64,000 nucleotides of DNA, from NCBI RefSeq assembly GCF_022479115.1, contig NZ_CP092497.1, positions 7,068,001 through 7,132,000 on the forward strand, read 5' to 3'. Shown here one piece after another: positions 50,753 through 60,229 of the stretch. The DNA is from Amycolatopsis sp. EV170708-02-1 (GTDB taxonomy: Bacteria > Actinomycetota > Actinomycetes > Mycobacteriales > Pseudonocardiaceae). The translations under genes were made by a program, and so were the position numbers. Under the pieces are notes generated by a model. It did no database searches. It saw nothing but the letters and a program-made list of their open reading frames with translations, and was not told the origin of the DNA. Position 1 is the first letter of the stretch. Every line of letters begins with the position of its first letter.

Positions 50753-51411
50753 CAAGCGTCTCCGATGGTCTCGAGCGTCCGCTCCAGGAAGTCACCGATG
50801 TGGGCGCGCAGCAACCCGGCCGCACCGTCGGCGTCGCCCTTCTTCGCCGCCGCCAGCACCGCCTTGTGCTCGGTCCATTCCTTGCGCCAGCTGGGATTCG
50901 CCTCCCAGCCGACCACGCTGATCAGCGCGGCGCGGTCCCTCAGGTCGTCCAGTATCGACACCATCAGCGGATTGCCGCAGCCGCTGTACAGCGCGCGGTG
51001 GAACCGGCGGTTGAGCAGGCTGAGCGCGGCGTGATCCTTGTCCGAGAGCGCCGCCGACGCCTCTTTCAACGCTTCCGCGGCGTCTTCGAGCAGGTCCGGG
51101 GAGCGGCGTTCGACCGAGCGGCGCACGGCCTCGGGCTCCAGCACCATGCGGACGTCGTACACGGACTTCGCCAGTTCCGCGTCCACCACGCACACCGAAG
51201 CACCCTTGTACGGGCTGAACGTGACGAGTCCCGTGTTCGACAGCACCTTGAGCGCCTCGCGGACCGGCGTCTTCGAGACGCCGAGCCTGGCCGCGAGCTC
51301 GGCTTCGACCAGCGGCTGGCCGGGCTTCAACTCCCGGGTGAGGATGCCGCGGCGGATCTCGTCGAGCACCACTTCGGTCCGGGAAGCGGGCAGGCTGAAG
51401 GTCGAAGACAT
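50752..51411 (-). CDS. GntR family (FadR subfamily) transcriptional regulator
   Basis: A 219-residue regulator: N-terminal winged helix (VVLDEIRRGILTRELKPGQPLVEAELAARLGVSKTPVREALKVLSNTGLVTFSPYKGASV) and an FCD effector domain with metal-ligand pattern (DVRMVLEPEAVRRSVE, NRRFHRALYSGCGN, EHKAVLAAAKKGD). FCD regulators commonly sense sugar acids. It diverges from a sugar-acid dehydratase gene 34 bases away, so it very probably represses that gene until the aldonate is present. ATG at 51411. Confidence 0.92.
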   Translation of the reverse strand: MSSTFSLPASRTEVVLDEIRRGILTRELKPGQPLVEAELAARLGVSKTPVREALKVLSNTGLVTFSPYKGASVCVVDAELAKSVYDVRMVLEPEAVRRSVERRSPDLLEDAAEALKEASAALSDKDHAALSLLNRRFHRALYSGCGNPLMVSILDDLRDRAALISVVGWEANPSWRKEWTEHKAVLAAAKKGDADGAAGLLRAHIGDFLERTLETIGDA

Positions 51412-51419
51412 GGGCCGAT

Positions 51420-51427
51420 CATATATG
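51420..51427. promoter_or_regulatory. CATATATG palindrome in GntR/dehydratase promoter
   Basis: The perfect palindrome CATATATG, within imperfect outer arms (GGCCGATCATATATGAGATGCC), lies in the 34-base gap between the divergent starts. It is the only AT-rich stretch there and could be both -10 region and GntR operator. Confidence 0.45.
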
Positions 51428-51445
51428 AGATGCCATACTCGCCCC

Positions 51446-53164
51446 ATGAGGAACCCTGAGGAACTCCGGAGCCATCGCTGGTTCGGCGGCGACGAACTGC
51501 GCGGCTTCAGCCATCGGGCCAGGAGCAGGCAACTCGGCTACAACCCGGAGGAACACCTCGGGAAACCCGTCATCGCGATCCTCAACACCTGGAGCGACAT
51601 CAACCCCTGCCACATGCATCTGCGCGAGCGGGCCCAACAGGTCAAACGCGGGGTGTGGCAGGCGGGCGGATTCCCGCTGGAGTTCCCGGTCGCCACTCTG
51701 TCGGAGACGTTCCAGAAGCCGACGCCGATGCTCTACCGCAACCTGCTTTCCCTGGAGACCGAAGAGATCCTGCGGTCCTATCCGATCGACGGCACGGTGC
51801 TCATGGGCGGCTGCGACAAGACGACACCGGCGTTGCTGATGGGCGCGGCGAGCGCGGGGCTGCCCGCCATCTTCGTCCCCGCGGGGCCGATGCTGCGCGG
51901 GCATTGGCGGAACGAGGTGCTCGGCAGCGGCACCGACATGTGGAAGTACTGGGACGACAAGCGGGCCGGGCTGATCGGCGACGAGGAACTGTCCGAATTG
52001 GAGCGTGGGCTGGCCCGCTCCCCCGGAACCTGTATGACGATGGGCACCGCGTCCACGATGATGTCGGTCGCCGAAGTGCTTGGGCTGACCTTGCCCGGCG
52101 CCGCGTCGATCCCCGCCGTCGACTCGGCGCACCACCGGATGGCCTCGGCGAGCGGCGCCCGTGCCGTCGAGATGGTGTGGGAAGACCTCACGATCACGAA
52201 GATCCTCGACGAGCGCGCGTACGCCGACGCGATCACCACCGTGCTGGCGCTGGGCGGCTCCACCAACGCCGTCATCCACCTGATCGCGATGGCCGGGCGC
52301 GGACGGATCCCGTTGTCCGTCGGCGATTTCGACGCGATCGCCCGCCGGGTTCCCGTACTGGCGAACATCAGGCCGGGCGGCGACTGGCTGATGGAGGACT
52401 TCTACTACGCCGGCGGGCTCCCCGGCCTGCTCTCCCGGCTGACCGACCTGCTGCATACCGATCGCGTCACGGTCACCGGCCGGACCCTCGGTGAGAACCT
52501 GGCTTCGGCGCGGGTGCACGACGACGACGTCATCCGCACGCGTGACGACCCGGTCGCCGCGGAAGGCGGAGTCGCGGTGCTGCGCGGCAATCTCGCGCCG
52601 TCCGGCGCGGTGATCAAGCACCTCGCCGCCGAGCCCCGGCTCCTCGTCCACACTGGACCCGCGGTGGTCTTCGACGACTACCGGGACTTGAAGAAGCGCA
52701 TCAACGACCCCGCGCTCGGCATCACCGAGGACTCCGTGCTGGTACTGCGGGGATCCGGCCCGCTCGGCGGCCCCGGCATGCCCGAATACGGGATGCTGCC
52801 GCTGCCGGATCACCTGCTGGCCAAGGGGGTCCGCGACATGGTCCGCGTTTCCGACGCCCGGATGAGCGGCACCAGCTACGGGGCCTGCGTGCTGCACGTC
52901 GCGCCGGAGTCCCATGTGGGCGGTCCGCTGGCGCTGGTCCGCGATGGCGACCCGATCACCTTGGACGTCCCTTCGCGACGGCTGAGCCTCGACGTCGATG
53001 ATGCGGAATTGCAACGCCGCCGGGCGGCCTGGAACCCGCCCGCGCCGCGGTACGAACGTGGTTACGGCGCGTTGTACTCCGAACACATCACGCAAGCCGA
53101 TGAAGGCTGTGACTTCGATTTTCTCGCGCGGGTGGGCGAAAACCCGGAACCTGACGCCCAGTGA
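51446..53164 (+). CDS. IlvD/Edd family dehydratase (sugar-acid dehydratase-like)
   Basis: A 572-residue iron-sulfur dehydratase. Cluster-binding and active-site features include NTWSDINPCHMHLRERAQQVKRGV, GGCDKTTPALLMGA and SPGTCMTMGTASTMMSVAEVLG (three cysteines), and the C-terminal DARMSGTSYGACVLHVAPES. It removes water from a 2,3-dihydroxy acid. Similarity of RSHRWFGGDELRGFSHR and neighbouring FCD-type GntR point to L-arabonate, xylonate or galactonate rather than the branched-chain amino acid substrate. The ATG has no ribosome site, so initiation may be leaderless or weak. Confidence 0.9.
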   Translation: MRNPEELRSHRWFGGDELRGFSHRARSRQLGYNPEEHLGKPVIAILNTWSDINPCHMHLRERAQQVKRGVWQAGGFPLEFPVATLSETFQKPTPMLYRNLLSLETEEILRSYPIDGTVLMGGCDKTTPALLMGAASAGLPAIFVPAGPMLRGHWRNEVLGSGTDMWKYWDDKRAGLIGDEELSELERGLARSPGTCMTMGTASTMMSVAEVLGLTLPGAASIPAVDSAHHRMASASGARAVEMVWEDLTITKILDERAYADAITTVLALGGSTNAVIHLIAMAGRGRIPLSVGDFDAIARRVPVLANIRPGGDWLMEDFYYAGGLPGLLSRLTDLLHTDRVTVTGRTLGENLASARVHDDDVIRTRDDPVAAEGGVAVLRGNLAPSGAVIKHLAAEPRLLVHTGPAVVFDDYRDLKKRINDPALGITEDSVLVLRGSGPLGGPGMPEYGMLPLPDHLLAKGVRDMVRVSDARMSGTSYGACVLHVAPESHVGGPLALVRDGDPITLDVPSRRLSLDVDDAELQRRRAAWNPPAPRYERGYGALYSEHITQADEGCDFDFLARVGENPEPDAQ

Positions 53165-53314
53165 CCACCCGACGGAGTGACCCGCTCACCCAACCGGGCG
53201 AGTTGCAGGCCCACAAAACGCGCCCCGTATCTTGAAGCCACGTCCGGAACGTGTGGAAGGCCCGGATGTTCGATCACGAAGCCCGGCTGTCGCCGGACCG
53301 TGGAGGGTGGAGAG

Positions 53315-55117
53315 TTGCCGCAGGAACCGCGCTGGCCCGAGTCCCACGCTGAGCAGACGGACATTCTCCCGGTCGTCACGCCCGGGTTCGCGGAGTCTGC
53401 CACGCCGCAGGAGCCCGCGCCACCGAAGCGCCGTCGCAGCTACCGCAAGGCCGCCTTCATCGGCGGCGGCGTGTTCGGCCTCCTGGTCGTCGCGTACGCC
53501 CTCGACGTGCTGGTCTCCCAGGGCAGCGTCCCCCGCGGCGTCACCGTCGCCGGGGTCGACGTCGGCGGGATGGACCGCATCGCGGCCGAGAAGGAGCTCC
53601 GGGGCGGCATCGAACCGCGGCTGACCCGGCCGGTGAAGATCGTCGCGGGCGACGCCGAGGAGTCGCTGGCGCCGAACAACGCGGGCCTGCGCCTCGACTG
53701 GCCCGCCACCCTGGACCAGGCCGGCGACCAGCCGCTGAACCCGTTCACGCGGATCGCGTCGTTCTTCTCGACCACCGAGGTCGGCGTCGTCACCCAGACC
53801 GACGACGCCAAGCTCACCGGCGCGCTGGAGAACCTGCGCGACAAGGTCGACCGCGACCCCGTCGAAGGCACCGTGCGCTTCGAAGAGGCCAAGCCGATCG
53901 CCGTCGAGCCGAAGACCGGGCAGAAGCTCGACCTCGAAGCCGCCAAGAAGACCATCCTGGAGCGCTGGGCCAGTGGCGAGCCGCTGAACCTCGCGGTCAC
54001 CCAGACCCCGGTCAAGGTCTCGCCGGAGGCCGTCCACGCCGCCCTCGAGCAGATCGCGAAGCCCGCCGTGGGGGCGCCGATGGTCATCAAGGGCGAGGGC
54101 AAGGACGCCGTCGTCAAACCCGAGCAGATCGCGGGCGCGCTGACCTTCGAGCCCGTCGACGGCGGCGTGCTGAACCCGAAGGTGGACAACAACAAGATCA
54201 TCGAGGCCGCGGGCCCGCAGCTGAAGTCCACCGAGAAGGAGGGCAAGGACGCGCAGATCGTCTTCGAAGGCGGCAAGCCGACCGTCCAGCCTTCCGAGGA
54301 CGCCAACGTCGTCGACTGGGAGCCGAGCCTCAAGCCGGTGCTCGACGTGCTCAAACGCGCAGCGCCGCGCGAGCTGCCGGTGACCTACAAGAAGACCCCG
54401 GCCAAGGTGACCACCGAGCAGGCGAACCAGCTCGGCATCAAGGAGGTCGTCAGCGAGTTCAAGACCGGCGGGTTCGCCCCGGACTCGGGGACGAACATCC
54501 GCGTCGTCGCGCAGAAGGTGAACGGCGCCATCGTGAAGCCGAACGAGACGTTCAGCCTCAACGGGTTCACCGGGCCGCGGGGTGCCGCACAGGGTTACGT
54601 CGAAGCCGGTGTCATCAAGGACGGCGCACCCGGCCGCGAGGTCGGCGGCGGGATCTCGCAGTTCGCGACCACGCTGTACAACGCCTCGTACTTCGCCGGT
54701 ATGAAGGACACCGAGCACAAGGAACACAGCTACTACATCAGCCGCTACCCGGCCGCGCGCGAGGCGACCGTGTTCCAGAACCACAACGGCGGCAGCGTGA
54801 TCGACCTGAAGTTCACCAACGACGGGGACACCGGTGTCGCGATCCAGACCATCTGGACGCCGTCGGACATCACGATCCGGCTGTGGGGCACCAAGAAGTA
54901 CACCGTCGAGTCGATCCCGGGCGGCCGCACCAACCCGTCCGAGCCGCCGACGAAGCCCGGCCCCGCCGAGAACTGCAAGCCCAGCAACGGCGCGCCCGGT
55001 TTCACCACGTCGGACACCCGGGTCATCAAGGACGCCGCGACCGGCCGCGAGATCCGGCGCCACACCCGGAACGTGCACTACAACCCGCAGCCGAAGATCA
55101 CCTGCGGCACGGAGTAG
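53315..55117 (+). CDS. VanW family membrane-anchored protein with peptidoglycan-binding domains
   Basis: A 600-residue protein: short acidic/proline N-terminus with RRRSYRK, one membrane helix (about 46-65), two putative PG_binding_4 repeats (about 70-350), and a VanW domain from about 385 (GGFAPDSGTNIRVVAQKVNGAIVKPNETFSLNGFTGPRGAAQGYVEAGVI, GGGISQFATTLYNASYFAGM, SYYISRYPAAREATV). It should sit outside the membrane and contact peptidoglycan. VanW's biochemical role is unknown. The start is a TTG at 53315 eight bases after GGAGG; GTG 53300 is the alternative. A hairpin region follows. Confidence 0.9.
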   Translation: MPQEPRWPESHAEQTDILPVVTPGFAESATPQEPAPPKRRRSYRKAAFIGGGVFGLLVVAYALDVLVSQGSVPRGVTVAGVDVGGMDRIAAEKELRGGIEPRLTRPVKIVAGDAEESLAPNNAGLRLDWPATLDQAGDQPLNPFTRIASFFSTTEVGVVTQTDDAKLTGALENLRDKVDRDPVEGTVRFEEAKPIAVEPKTGQKLDLEAAKKTILERWASGEPLNLAVTQTPVKVSPEAVHAALEQIAKPAVGAPMVIKGEGKDAVVKPEQIAGALTFEPVDGGVLNPKVDNNKIIEAAGPQLKSTEKEGKDAQIVFEGGKPTVQPSEDANVVDWEPSLKPVLDVLKRAAPRELPVTYKKTPAKVTTEQANQLGIKEVVSEFKTGGFAPDSGTNIRVVAQKVNGAIVKPNETFSLNGFTGPRGAAQGYVEAGVIKDGAPGREVGGGISQFATTLYNASYFAGMKDTEHKEHSYYISRYPAAREATVFQNHNGGSVIDLKFTNDGDTGVAIQTIWTPSDITIRLWGTKKYTVESIPGGRTNPSEPPTKPGPAENCKPSNGAPGFTTSDTRVIKDAATGREIRRHTRNVHYNPQPKITCGTE

Positions 55118-55126
55118 CCCGGGGGC

Positions 55127-55200
55127 TGAAGGGGACTTTCCCCGCATCTCACGCGACGAAGGGCGCTTTCCCCGCATCACATGCGGGGAAAGCGCCCTTC
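55127..55200 (+). terminator. Terminator with duplicated AAGGGC-type arms
   Basis: Arms 55158-55177 and 55181-55200 are exact 20-base complements around a 3-base loop. A related left arm (TGAAGGGGACTTTCCCCGCAT) occurs just before, at 55127-55147, itself a GGGGA-CTT-TCCCC mini-hairpin. So one right arm can pair with either left arm. Confidence 0.8.
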
Positions 55201-55278
55201 AGCCTCTAGACGGTTCACCACCCGCGCCCGGAGCGGTACGCTCAGTGACTCACTCGATCGGGCGGGGGTGGTCACCTC

Positions 55279-56490
55279 GTGGAATCCCAGGCGACCTTCC
55301 GGCAGATCCTCGCGGTCGGTGAACTGCGGGCGATCTGGTTCGCGGAACTCCAGTCCATCCTCGGTGACCAGGTGGCCAGGGTCGCCCTGTCGGTGCTGGT
55401 GTTCCAGCGCACCGGTTCGGCGACGTGGCCCGCGCTGACGTACGCGCTCACCTACCTCCCCGATCTGGTCGGCGGACCGTTGCTCGGCGGTCTGGCCGAC
55501 CGGTACCCGCGCCGCGCGGTGATGGTCTGCTCCGACGTCGTCCGCGCGCTCCTGGTCGCAGTGCTCGCCGTCCCCGGCATCCCGTTGCCCGTGCTCGCCG
55601 CCGTGCTGGTGGTGGTGCAGCTGGCCAACGCGCCGTTCACCGCCGCGCAGGCCGCGGTCCTCCCGTCGGTGCTCAGCGGGGACTCCTACGTGCTCGGCCA
55701 GTCCCTGCTGAAGATCACCAACCAGATCGGCCAGCTCGCCGGGTTCGCGCTGGGCGGCGCGGTGATCGCCGCGATCGGGCCGGGCCGCGGGCTGACGCTG
55801 GACGCGGTGACGTTCGCCGTCTCGGCGATCGTCCTGCGGCTGGGTGTCCGCGCGAGGCCCGCGACGGGGGCGGAAGGCCCCGCGAAGTCGACCCTGCGGC
55901 GGCTTTCGGCCGGCGCCAGGACGATCTGGCGTGACCGCCGATTGCGCGCGCTGGTCGGCCTGGCCTGGCTGGCGGGTTTCGTGATCGTGCCGGAAGGGCT
56001 CGCCGTGCCGTACGCCGCGGAGATCGGCGGCGGGCCGGTGACCGCGGGGCTGCTGCTCGCGGCGCATCCCGCGGGGATCGTGCTCGGGGCGTTCGCGCTG
56101 GGCCGCCTGGTGCGGCCCGAGGTCCGGTTGCGCCTGGTCGGCGCGCTGGCGCTCGGCGCGATCGTGCCGCTCGCGGCGTTCTGGTTCCGGCCATCGCTCC
56201 CCTACGCCGCCGGACTGCTCGTGCTGTCCGGGATGTGCGCGGCCTACCAGGTCACCGCGAGCACCACGTTCATGCGGTTGGTACCCGACACCGAACGAGG
56301 CCAGGCCTTCGGCCTCGCCGGGTCGGGACTCATCGCCGTGCAGGGAATCGGGCTGATCGCCGGCGGCCTGCTCGTCGGCGTGCTCGGTTCACCGGCGACG
56401 ACGGTCTCGGTCATCGCACTCGCCGGTCTCGTAGTGGCTGTTCCGGCCACCCGGGCTTGGCGCCACGTGGCCCCACCGCACCCCCTTTAG
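55279..56490 (+). CDS. MFS transporter (EntS-like exporter)
   Basis: A 403-residue major facilitator with about eleven to twelve helices. The A-motif-like loop GGPLLGGLADRYPRRAVMVCSD follows helix 2, and the first helices (LRAIWFAELQSILGDQVARVALSVLVFQRTGSATWPALTYALTYLPD) are typical of the EntS/MefA branch, which exports siderophores or macrolides by proton antiport. The start is GTG 55279 with GGGGGTGG nine bases before it. It is a single gene between VanW and GGDEF; substrate unknown. Confidence 0.88.
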   Translation: MESQATFRQILAVGELRAIWFAELQSILGDQVARVALSVLVFQRTGSATWPALTYALTYLPDLVGGPLLGGLADRYPRRAVMVCSDVVRALLVAVLAVPGIPLPVLAAVLVVVQLANAPFTAAQAAVLPSVLSGDSYVLGQSLLKITNQIGQLAGFALGGAVIAAIGPGRGLTLDAVTFAVSAIVLRLGVRARPATGAEGPAKSTLRRLSAGARTIWRDRRLRALVGLAWLAGFVIVPEGLAVPYAAEIGGGPVTAGLLLAAHPAGIVLGAFALGRLVRPEVRLRLVGALALGAIVPLAAFWFRPSLPYAAGLLVLSGMCAAYQVTASTTFMRLVPDTERGQAFGLAGSGLIAVQGIGLIAGGLLVGVLGSPATTVSVIALAGLVVAVPATRAWRHVAPPHPL

Positions 56491-56595
56491 ACCGGAACCC
56501 GGTACTCACCAGTTCTGCCCGCGCATAGGGCTCACCCCCTCCGCATTCCCGCTCCCGGTCACGCGTGGTGCACCCACGCCTACCCATACAGCGTA

Positions 56596-57846
56596 GTGAC
56601 ACCTAGTATCCAACCGATTACGTTCGTCTCCGTGGCGCTAACGAATTGGGCGCTGTGGCGGCTACCCAACCGTGGTTTGATCGGCTTCGTCCTCCTGGTG
56701 GACGTCGCGGCGATCGCCGGATCCGCCTGGTCTTTTGTCCGGGTGCCGTTCACCGAGGGCGACGCCCTCCCCTTCGCGATCCTGATCCTCAGCGCCGTGC
56801 TGTACACGGAATTGTCGCGTCCGGTGGAGCGAGTCCGCGAACGGTTCGCCGGGACGCCGCACATCTCGCTCGACAGCGTGTGGACCTTCGCCGCCGTGCT
56901 GCTGGTGCATCCGGCGCTCGCCGCGCTGGTCATCGCCGTGTCGTTCTTCTACCGCTGGTTCCGCGGGCAGCCGAACCCGTTGTTCCGGCGGATGTTCTCC
57001 ACCTCGGCGACCGTGCTCTCGGGGTTCGCGGCGGCCGCCTACCTTTCCCGCTACGCGGTCCCGTTCGACGTGCTCCCCCGCGACGCCTCGTCGTTCGGTG
57101 CGGTGGTCGCGGCGGGCGGGGTGTTCCTGCTGGTCAACACCGCGCTGATGACCGTCGCGGTGTACTACGGCACCCCGCACGAACGCCTGCGCGACGCGCT
57201 GGCGAAGCCGTTCGAGTACGCGCTCGAAGCGGCGACGATCGCGCTCGGCGTCATCGTCGCGTGGGCGCTGCGGGACTGGCCGGTGGTGCTGCTGCTGGTC
57301 GTCGGGATCACGCTGGTGCTGCATCGCGGTGTCCTGCTGCGGCAACTGAAACGGCAGGCGCGCAGCGACGCCAAGACCGGGCTGCTCAACGCCAAGGCGT
57401 GGCGTGAGGCCGCGGCCGACGAACTCGACCGCGCGCGGCGCGCGGGGCGGCACACGAGCCTGCTGATGGTCGACGTCGACCGGTTCAAACTGATCAACGA
57501 CCGGCACGGGCATCTGGTCGGCGACCGGTATCTGGCGGCGATCGCGGAAACGCTGCGCACCGAGGTGCGGGGCACGGATCTGGTCGGGCGTTTCGGCGGC
57601 GAGGAGTTCGTCGTCCTGCTGCCCGGCACACCCGCCGTGCACGCCCACGCGATCGCGGAACGGATCCGGTCGAGTGTGGCTTCGCGCGCCGGCGACCTGC
57701 CCGAACACGTCACCGTGTCGATCGGCCTCGCCGACCGGCCGGGCGTCGCCGATCTGGACACGGTGCTCGCCGTCGCGGACCGGGCGCTGTACGAGGCCAA
57801 GAACACCGGGCGGAACCGGACTTCGGGCTACCAGGTCACCGGCTGA
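56596..57846 (+). CDS. Membrane-anchored GGDEF diguanylate cyclase
   Basis: A 416-residue protein with six to eight N-terminal membrane helices (about 10-245; a MASE-like sensor) and a C-terminal GGDEF domain. The active-site GGEEF motif is intact (RFGGEEFVVLLPG, near residue 333), with substrate-binding residues in MVDVDRFKLINDRHGHLVGDRYL and an RxxD inhibitory site (RGTD) five residues before it. It should make cyclic di-GMP, which in filamentous actinomycetes controls development. No EAL domain is present. GTG at 56596 or GTG at 56632 could be the start. Confidence 0.9.
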   Translation: MTPSIQPITFVSVALTNWALWRLPNRGLIGFVLLVDVAAIAGSAWSFVRVPFTEGDALPFAILILSAVLYTELSRPVERVRERFAGTPHISLDSVWTFAAVLLVHPALAALVIAVSFFYRWFRGQPNPLFRRMFSTSATVLSGFAAAAYLSRYAVPFDVLPRDASSFGAVVAAGGVFLLVNTALMTVAVYYGTPHERLRDALAKPFEYALEAATIALGVIVAWALRDWPVVLLLVVGITLVLHRGVLLRQLKRQARSDAKTGLLNAKAWREAAADELDRARRAGRHTSLLMVDVDRFKLINDRHGHLVGDRYLAAIAETLRTEVRGTDLVGRFGGEEFVVLLPGTPAVHAHAIAERIRSSVASRAGDLPEHVTVSIGLADRPGVADLDTVLAVADRALYEAKNTGRNRTSGYQVTG

Positions 57847-57850
57847 CCCC

Positions 57851-57914
57851 CGCGTTTCGTCCTCTGAATGCGGTCCTTGCGCGTGCAACTACCGCGTTCA
57901 GAGGACGAAACGCG
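57851..57914. terminator. 24-base-pair hairpin between convergent genes
   Basis: Arms 57851-57874 (CGCGTTTCGTCCTCTGAATG...) and 57891-57914 pair with one mismatch and a 16-base loop. It lies between the GGDEF and TrpB2 stops and probably terminates both. Confidence 0.85.
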
Positions 57915-57915
57915 C

Positions 57916-59268
57916 TCAGGGGAGGCCGGCGAGGGACTTCTCCAGGACTTCGTCCGGCAGCGCGTGGTCGGAGATGTCGCCCGCCAAGTACGCCCCGTAC
58001 GCCGGGAGATCGAGGTGCGCGTGCCCGCACAGCGCGGTCAGGATCACCTTCTCCTCCCCGGTTTCCTTGCACCGCAACGCTTCCTGGATGCACGCCGCGA
58101 GCGCGTGGGTCGGCTCGGGCGCGGGGATGATGCCCTCCGTCCTGGCGAACCGCACGCCCGCGGCGAAGCAGTCCTCCTGCCCGATGGCGACCGCGTCGAT
58201 CAGCCCGAGTTCGTAGATATGCGAGATCAGCGGTGACATCCCGTGATAGCGCAGGCCACCGGCGTGGATGGGGTCGGGGATGAAGTCGTGACCGAGCGTA
58301 TGCATCTTCAGCAGCGGTGTCAGCCCCGCGGTGTCCCCGAAGTCGTACGCGTACTTCCCTCGGGTGAGCGTTGGGCAGGCGGCCGGTTCGACCGCGCGGA
58401 TCACCGGATCCATCCGCCCGGCGAGCTTCTCGCGCAGGAACGGGAAGGCGAGCCCGCCGAAGTTCGACCCGCCGCCGGTGCAGCCGACGAGGACGTCGGG
58501 CGTGTCCCCGGCCAGCTCGAACTGCTTGAGCGCCTCTTCGCCGATGATCGTCTGGTGCAGCAGCACATGGTTGAGCACGCTGCCGAGCGCGTAGCGCGTG
58601 TTCTCCGCCTGCGCCGCCTGCTCGACCGCCTCGCTGATCGCGATACCGAGGCTGCCGGTCGATCCCGGGTCGGCGGCCAGGATCGCGCGGCCGGATTCGG
58701 TCAGCTCGGACGGGCTCGGGTGCACCGTCGCGCCGAAGGTCTCCATCATCAGCTTGCGATACGGCTTCTGGTCGTAGGAAGCGCGGACCTGCCACACCTC
58801 GCACTCGAGCCCGAAGACGGCGGAAGCGAACGCGAGCGCGCTCCCCCACTGCCCGGCGCCGGTCTCGGTGGTCAGCCTGGTGACGCCCTCGGCCGCGTTG
58901 TAGAACGCCTGCGGCACGGCGGTGTTGGGCTTGTGCGAGCCGACCGGGCTGACGCCCTCGTACTTGTAGTAGATGCGGGCGGGGGTGCCGAGCGCCTTCT
59001 CCAGCCGCCTCGCCCGGAACAGCGGCGACGGACGCCACAGCCGGTAGACGTCCAGTACCTCTTCCGGGATGTCGATGTACCGCTCGGTGCTGACCTCTTG
59101 GGCGATGAGCGCCTGCGGGAACAGCGGCGCGAGGTCGTCCGGGCCGACCGGTTCACGGGTGCCGGGATGCAACGGCGGTGGCGGCGGCTCCGGGAGATCC
59201 GGGACGACGTTGTACCACCTGGTCGGCATATCGGCTTCGTCGAGGATGTATTTGGTCCGCTCCGCCAT
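57916..59268 (-). CDS. TrpB2-type tryptophan synthase beta-like PLP enzyme
   Basis: A 450-residue member of the TrpB2 group, longer at the N-terminus than TrpB1. The PLP lysine lies in [13 protein letters not shown], the phosphate loop is [12 protein letters not shown], and the conserved catalytic Glu region is [17 protein letters not shown]. TrpB2 enzymes join indole or similar nucleophiles to serine or phosphoserine without a tight TrpA partner; some favour O-phosphoserine. No trp operon is nearby. The start is fixed by GGAGGAGG. It may salvage indole or serve another beta-substitution reaction. Confidence 0.92.
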   Translation of the reverse strand: MAERTKYILDEADMPTRWYNVVPDLPEPPPPPLHPGTREPVGPDDLAPLFPQALIAQEVSTERYIDIPEEVLDVYRLWRPSPLFRARRLEKALGTPARIYYKYEGVSPVGSHKPNTAVPQAFYNAAEGVTRLTTETGAGQWGSALAFASAVFGLECEVWQVRASYDQKPYRKLMMETFGATVHPSPSELTESGRAILAADPGSTGSLGIAISEAVEQAAQAENTRYALGSVLNHVLLHQTIIGEEALKQFELAGDTPDVLVGCTGGGSNFGGLAFPFLREKLAGRMDPVIRAVEPAACPTLTRGKYAYDFGDTAGLTPLLKMHTLGHDFIPDPIHAGGLRYHGMSPLISHIYELGLIDAVAIGQEDCFAAGVRFARTEGIIPAPEPTHALAACIQEALRCKETGEEKVILTALCGHAHLDLPAYGAYLAGDISDHALPDEVLEKSLAGLP

Positions 59269-59344
59269 TGAGCCTCCTCCGTCCGTCCCTTCAACCTAAA
59301 GGGACGGACGGCGTGACACCAGAGGTCGCTACTACGGTGTGCAC

Positions 59345-60229
59345 ATGGGGAATTTCGTACTGCTCGACGCACCGTCCAATCTCGGACTGCGCCCGCCGGC
59401 CGAAGGGGCGGTCCCCGGCTGCCACAAGGCACCGGGCGCGCTGCGTGACCACGGCCTGCTCACCCGTTTGGGGGCAACCGACGGCGGCGTCGTCACCCCG
59501 CCGCGGTACCTGCCCGACTGGTCACCCGGGAGCGGCGTGCGGAACGCGGCCGGGATCGCGGCCTACACCGCGGCCCTCGCCGGACGCCTCGCGAAGATCC
59601 GCGCGGACGGCGGCTTCCCGGTGGTGCTCGGCGGCGACTGCTCGATCGCGCTCGCCGCGATGCTGACGCTGCGTCGCGAAGGCCGCTACGGCATCGTCTA
59701 CTTCGACGGGCACGACGACTTCCGCCATCTCGGCAATTCCGAGCACGTCGCCAACGTGGGCGGCGAGGCCCTCGCCGTCGTCACCGGCCGGGGCCAACCG
59801 GAACTGGCCGATGTGGACGGTCTGAATCCCTATGTCCGCGACGAAGACGTCCTCGTGCTCGGCGTTCGCGCGGAGGAATCCGCCGAGGCGCGGGAAGCCG
59901 GGCTTCGGATCGTGACCAGCCAGGAGATCATGGCGTCCGGCACCGACGGCGCGCTCGCCGCCGCCCGGGAGATTTTCGCGCCACTGGACGGTTTCTGGAT
60001 CCACATCGACATCGACACGCTCGATCCGGAGTTCGTGTCCGCTGTGGACAGTCCCGATCCCGGCGGGCTCAGCCCGGACAAGCTCGTCGAACTGCTCCGC
60101 GGCCTGCTCGCGATCCCCGGTGCCGCCGGGCTGGAGCTGACCATCTTCGATCCCGACCTCGACCCCGACGGCACGCAGGCCGCCCTCGTGACGGACTGCC
60201 TCGTGCGCGCACTGGAAGGAACCCGATGA
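59345..60229 (+). CDS. Arginase/ureohydrolase family protein with a Cys-for-His metal ligand
   Basis: A 294-residue ureohydrolase-fold protein. Metal motifs are GGDCS (Cys99 where arginases have His), DGHDD (121-125) and DIDTLDPEF. Substrates of related enzymes are arginine, agmatine, guanidinobutyrate or formiminoglutamate; the altered ligand makes assignment unsafe, and other members of the subfamily also have Cys. ATG at 59345; a GTG two codons earlier exists. TACGGT six bases before the ATG could be a leaderless -10 box. Its stop overlaps the hydrolase start (ATGA). Confidence 0.87.
   Translation: MGNFVLLDAPSNLGLRPPAEGAVPGCHKAPGALRDHGLLTRLGATDGGVVTPPRYLPDWSPGSGVRNAAGIAAYTAALAGRLAKIRADGGFPVVLGGDCSIALAAMLTLRREGRYGIVYFDGHDDFRHLGNSEHVANVGGEALAVVTGRGQPELADVDGLNPYVRDEDVLVLGVRAEESAEAREAGLRIVTSQEIMASGTDGALAAAREIFAPLDGFWIHIDIDTLDPEFVSAVDSPDPGGLSPDKLVELLRGLLAIPGAAGLELTIFDPDLDPDGTQAALVTDCLVRALEGTR

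Noticed and set aside
57916..59268. Part of a tryptophan biosynthesis operon linked to the tryptophan-degrading island
   Set aside because: The TrpB2 gene stands alone, 33 kb away from the island, with no trp genes beside it.
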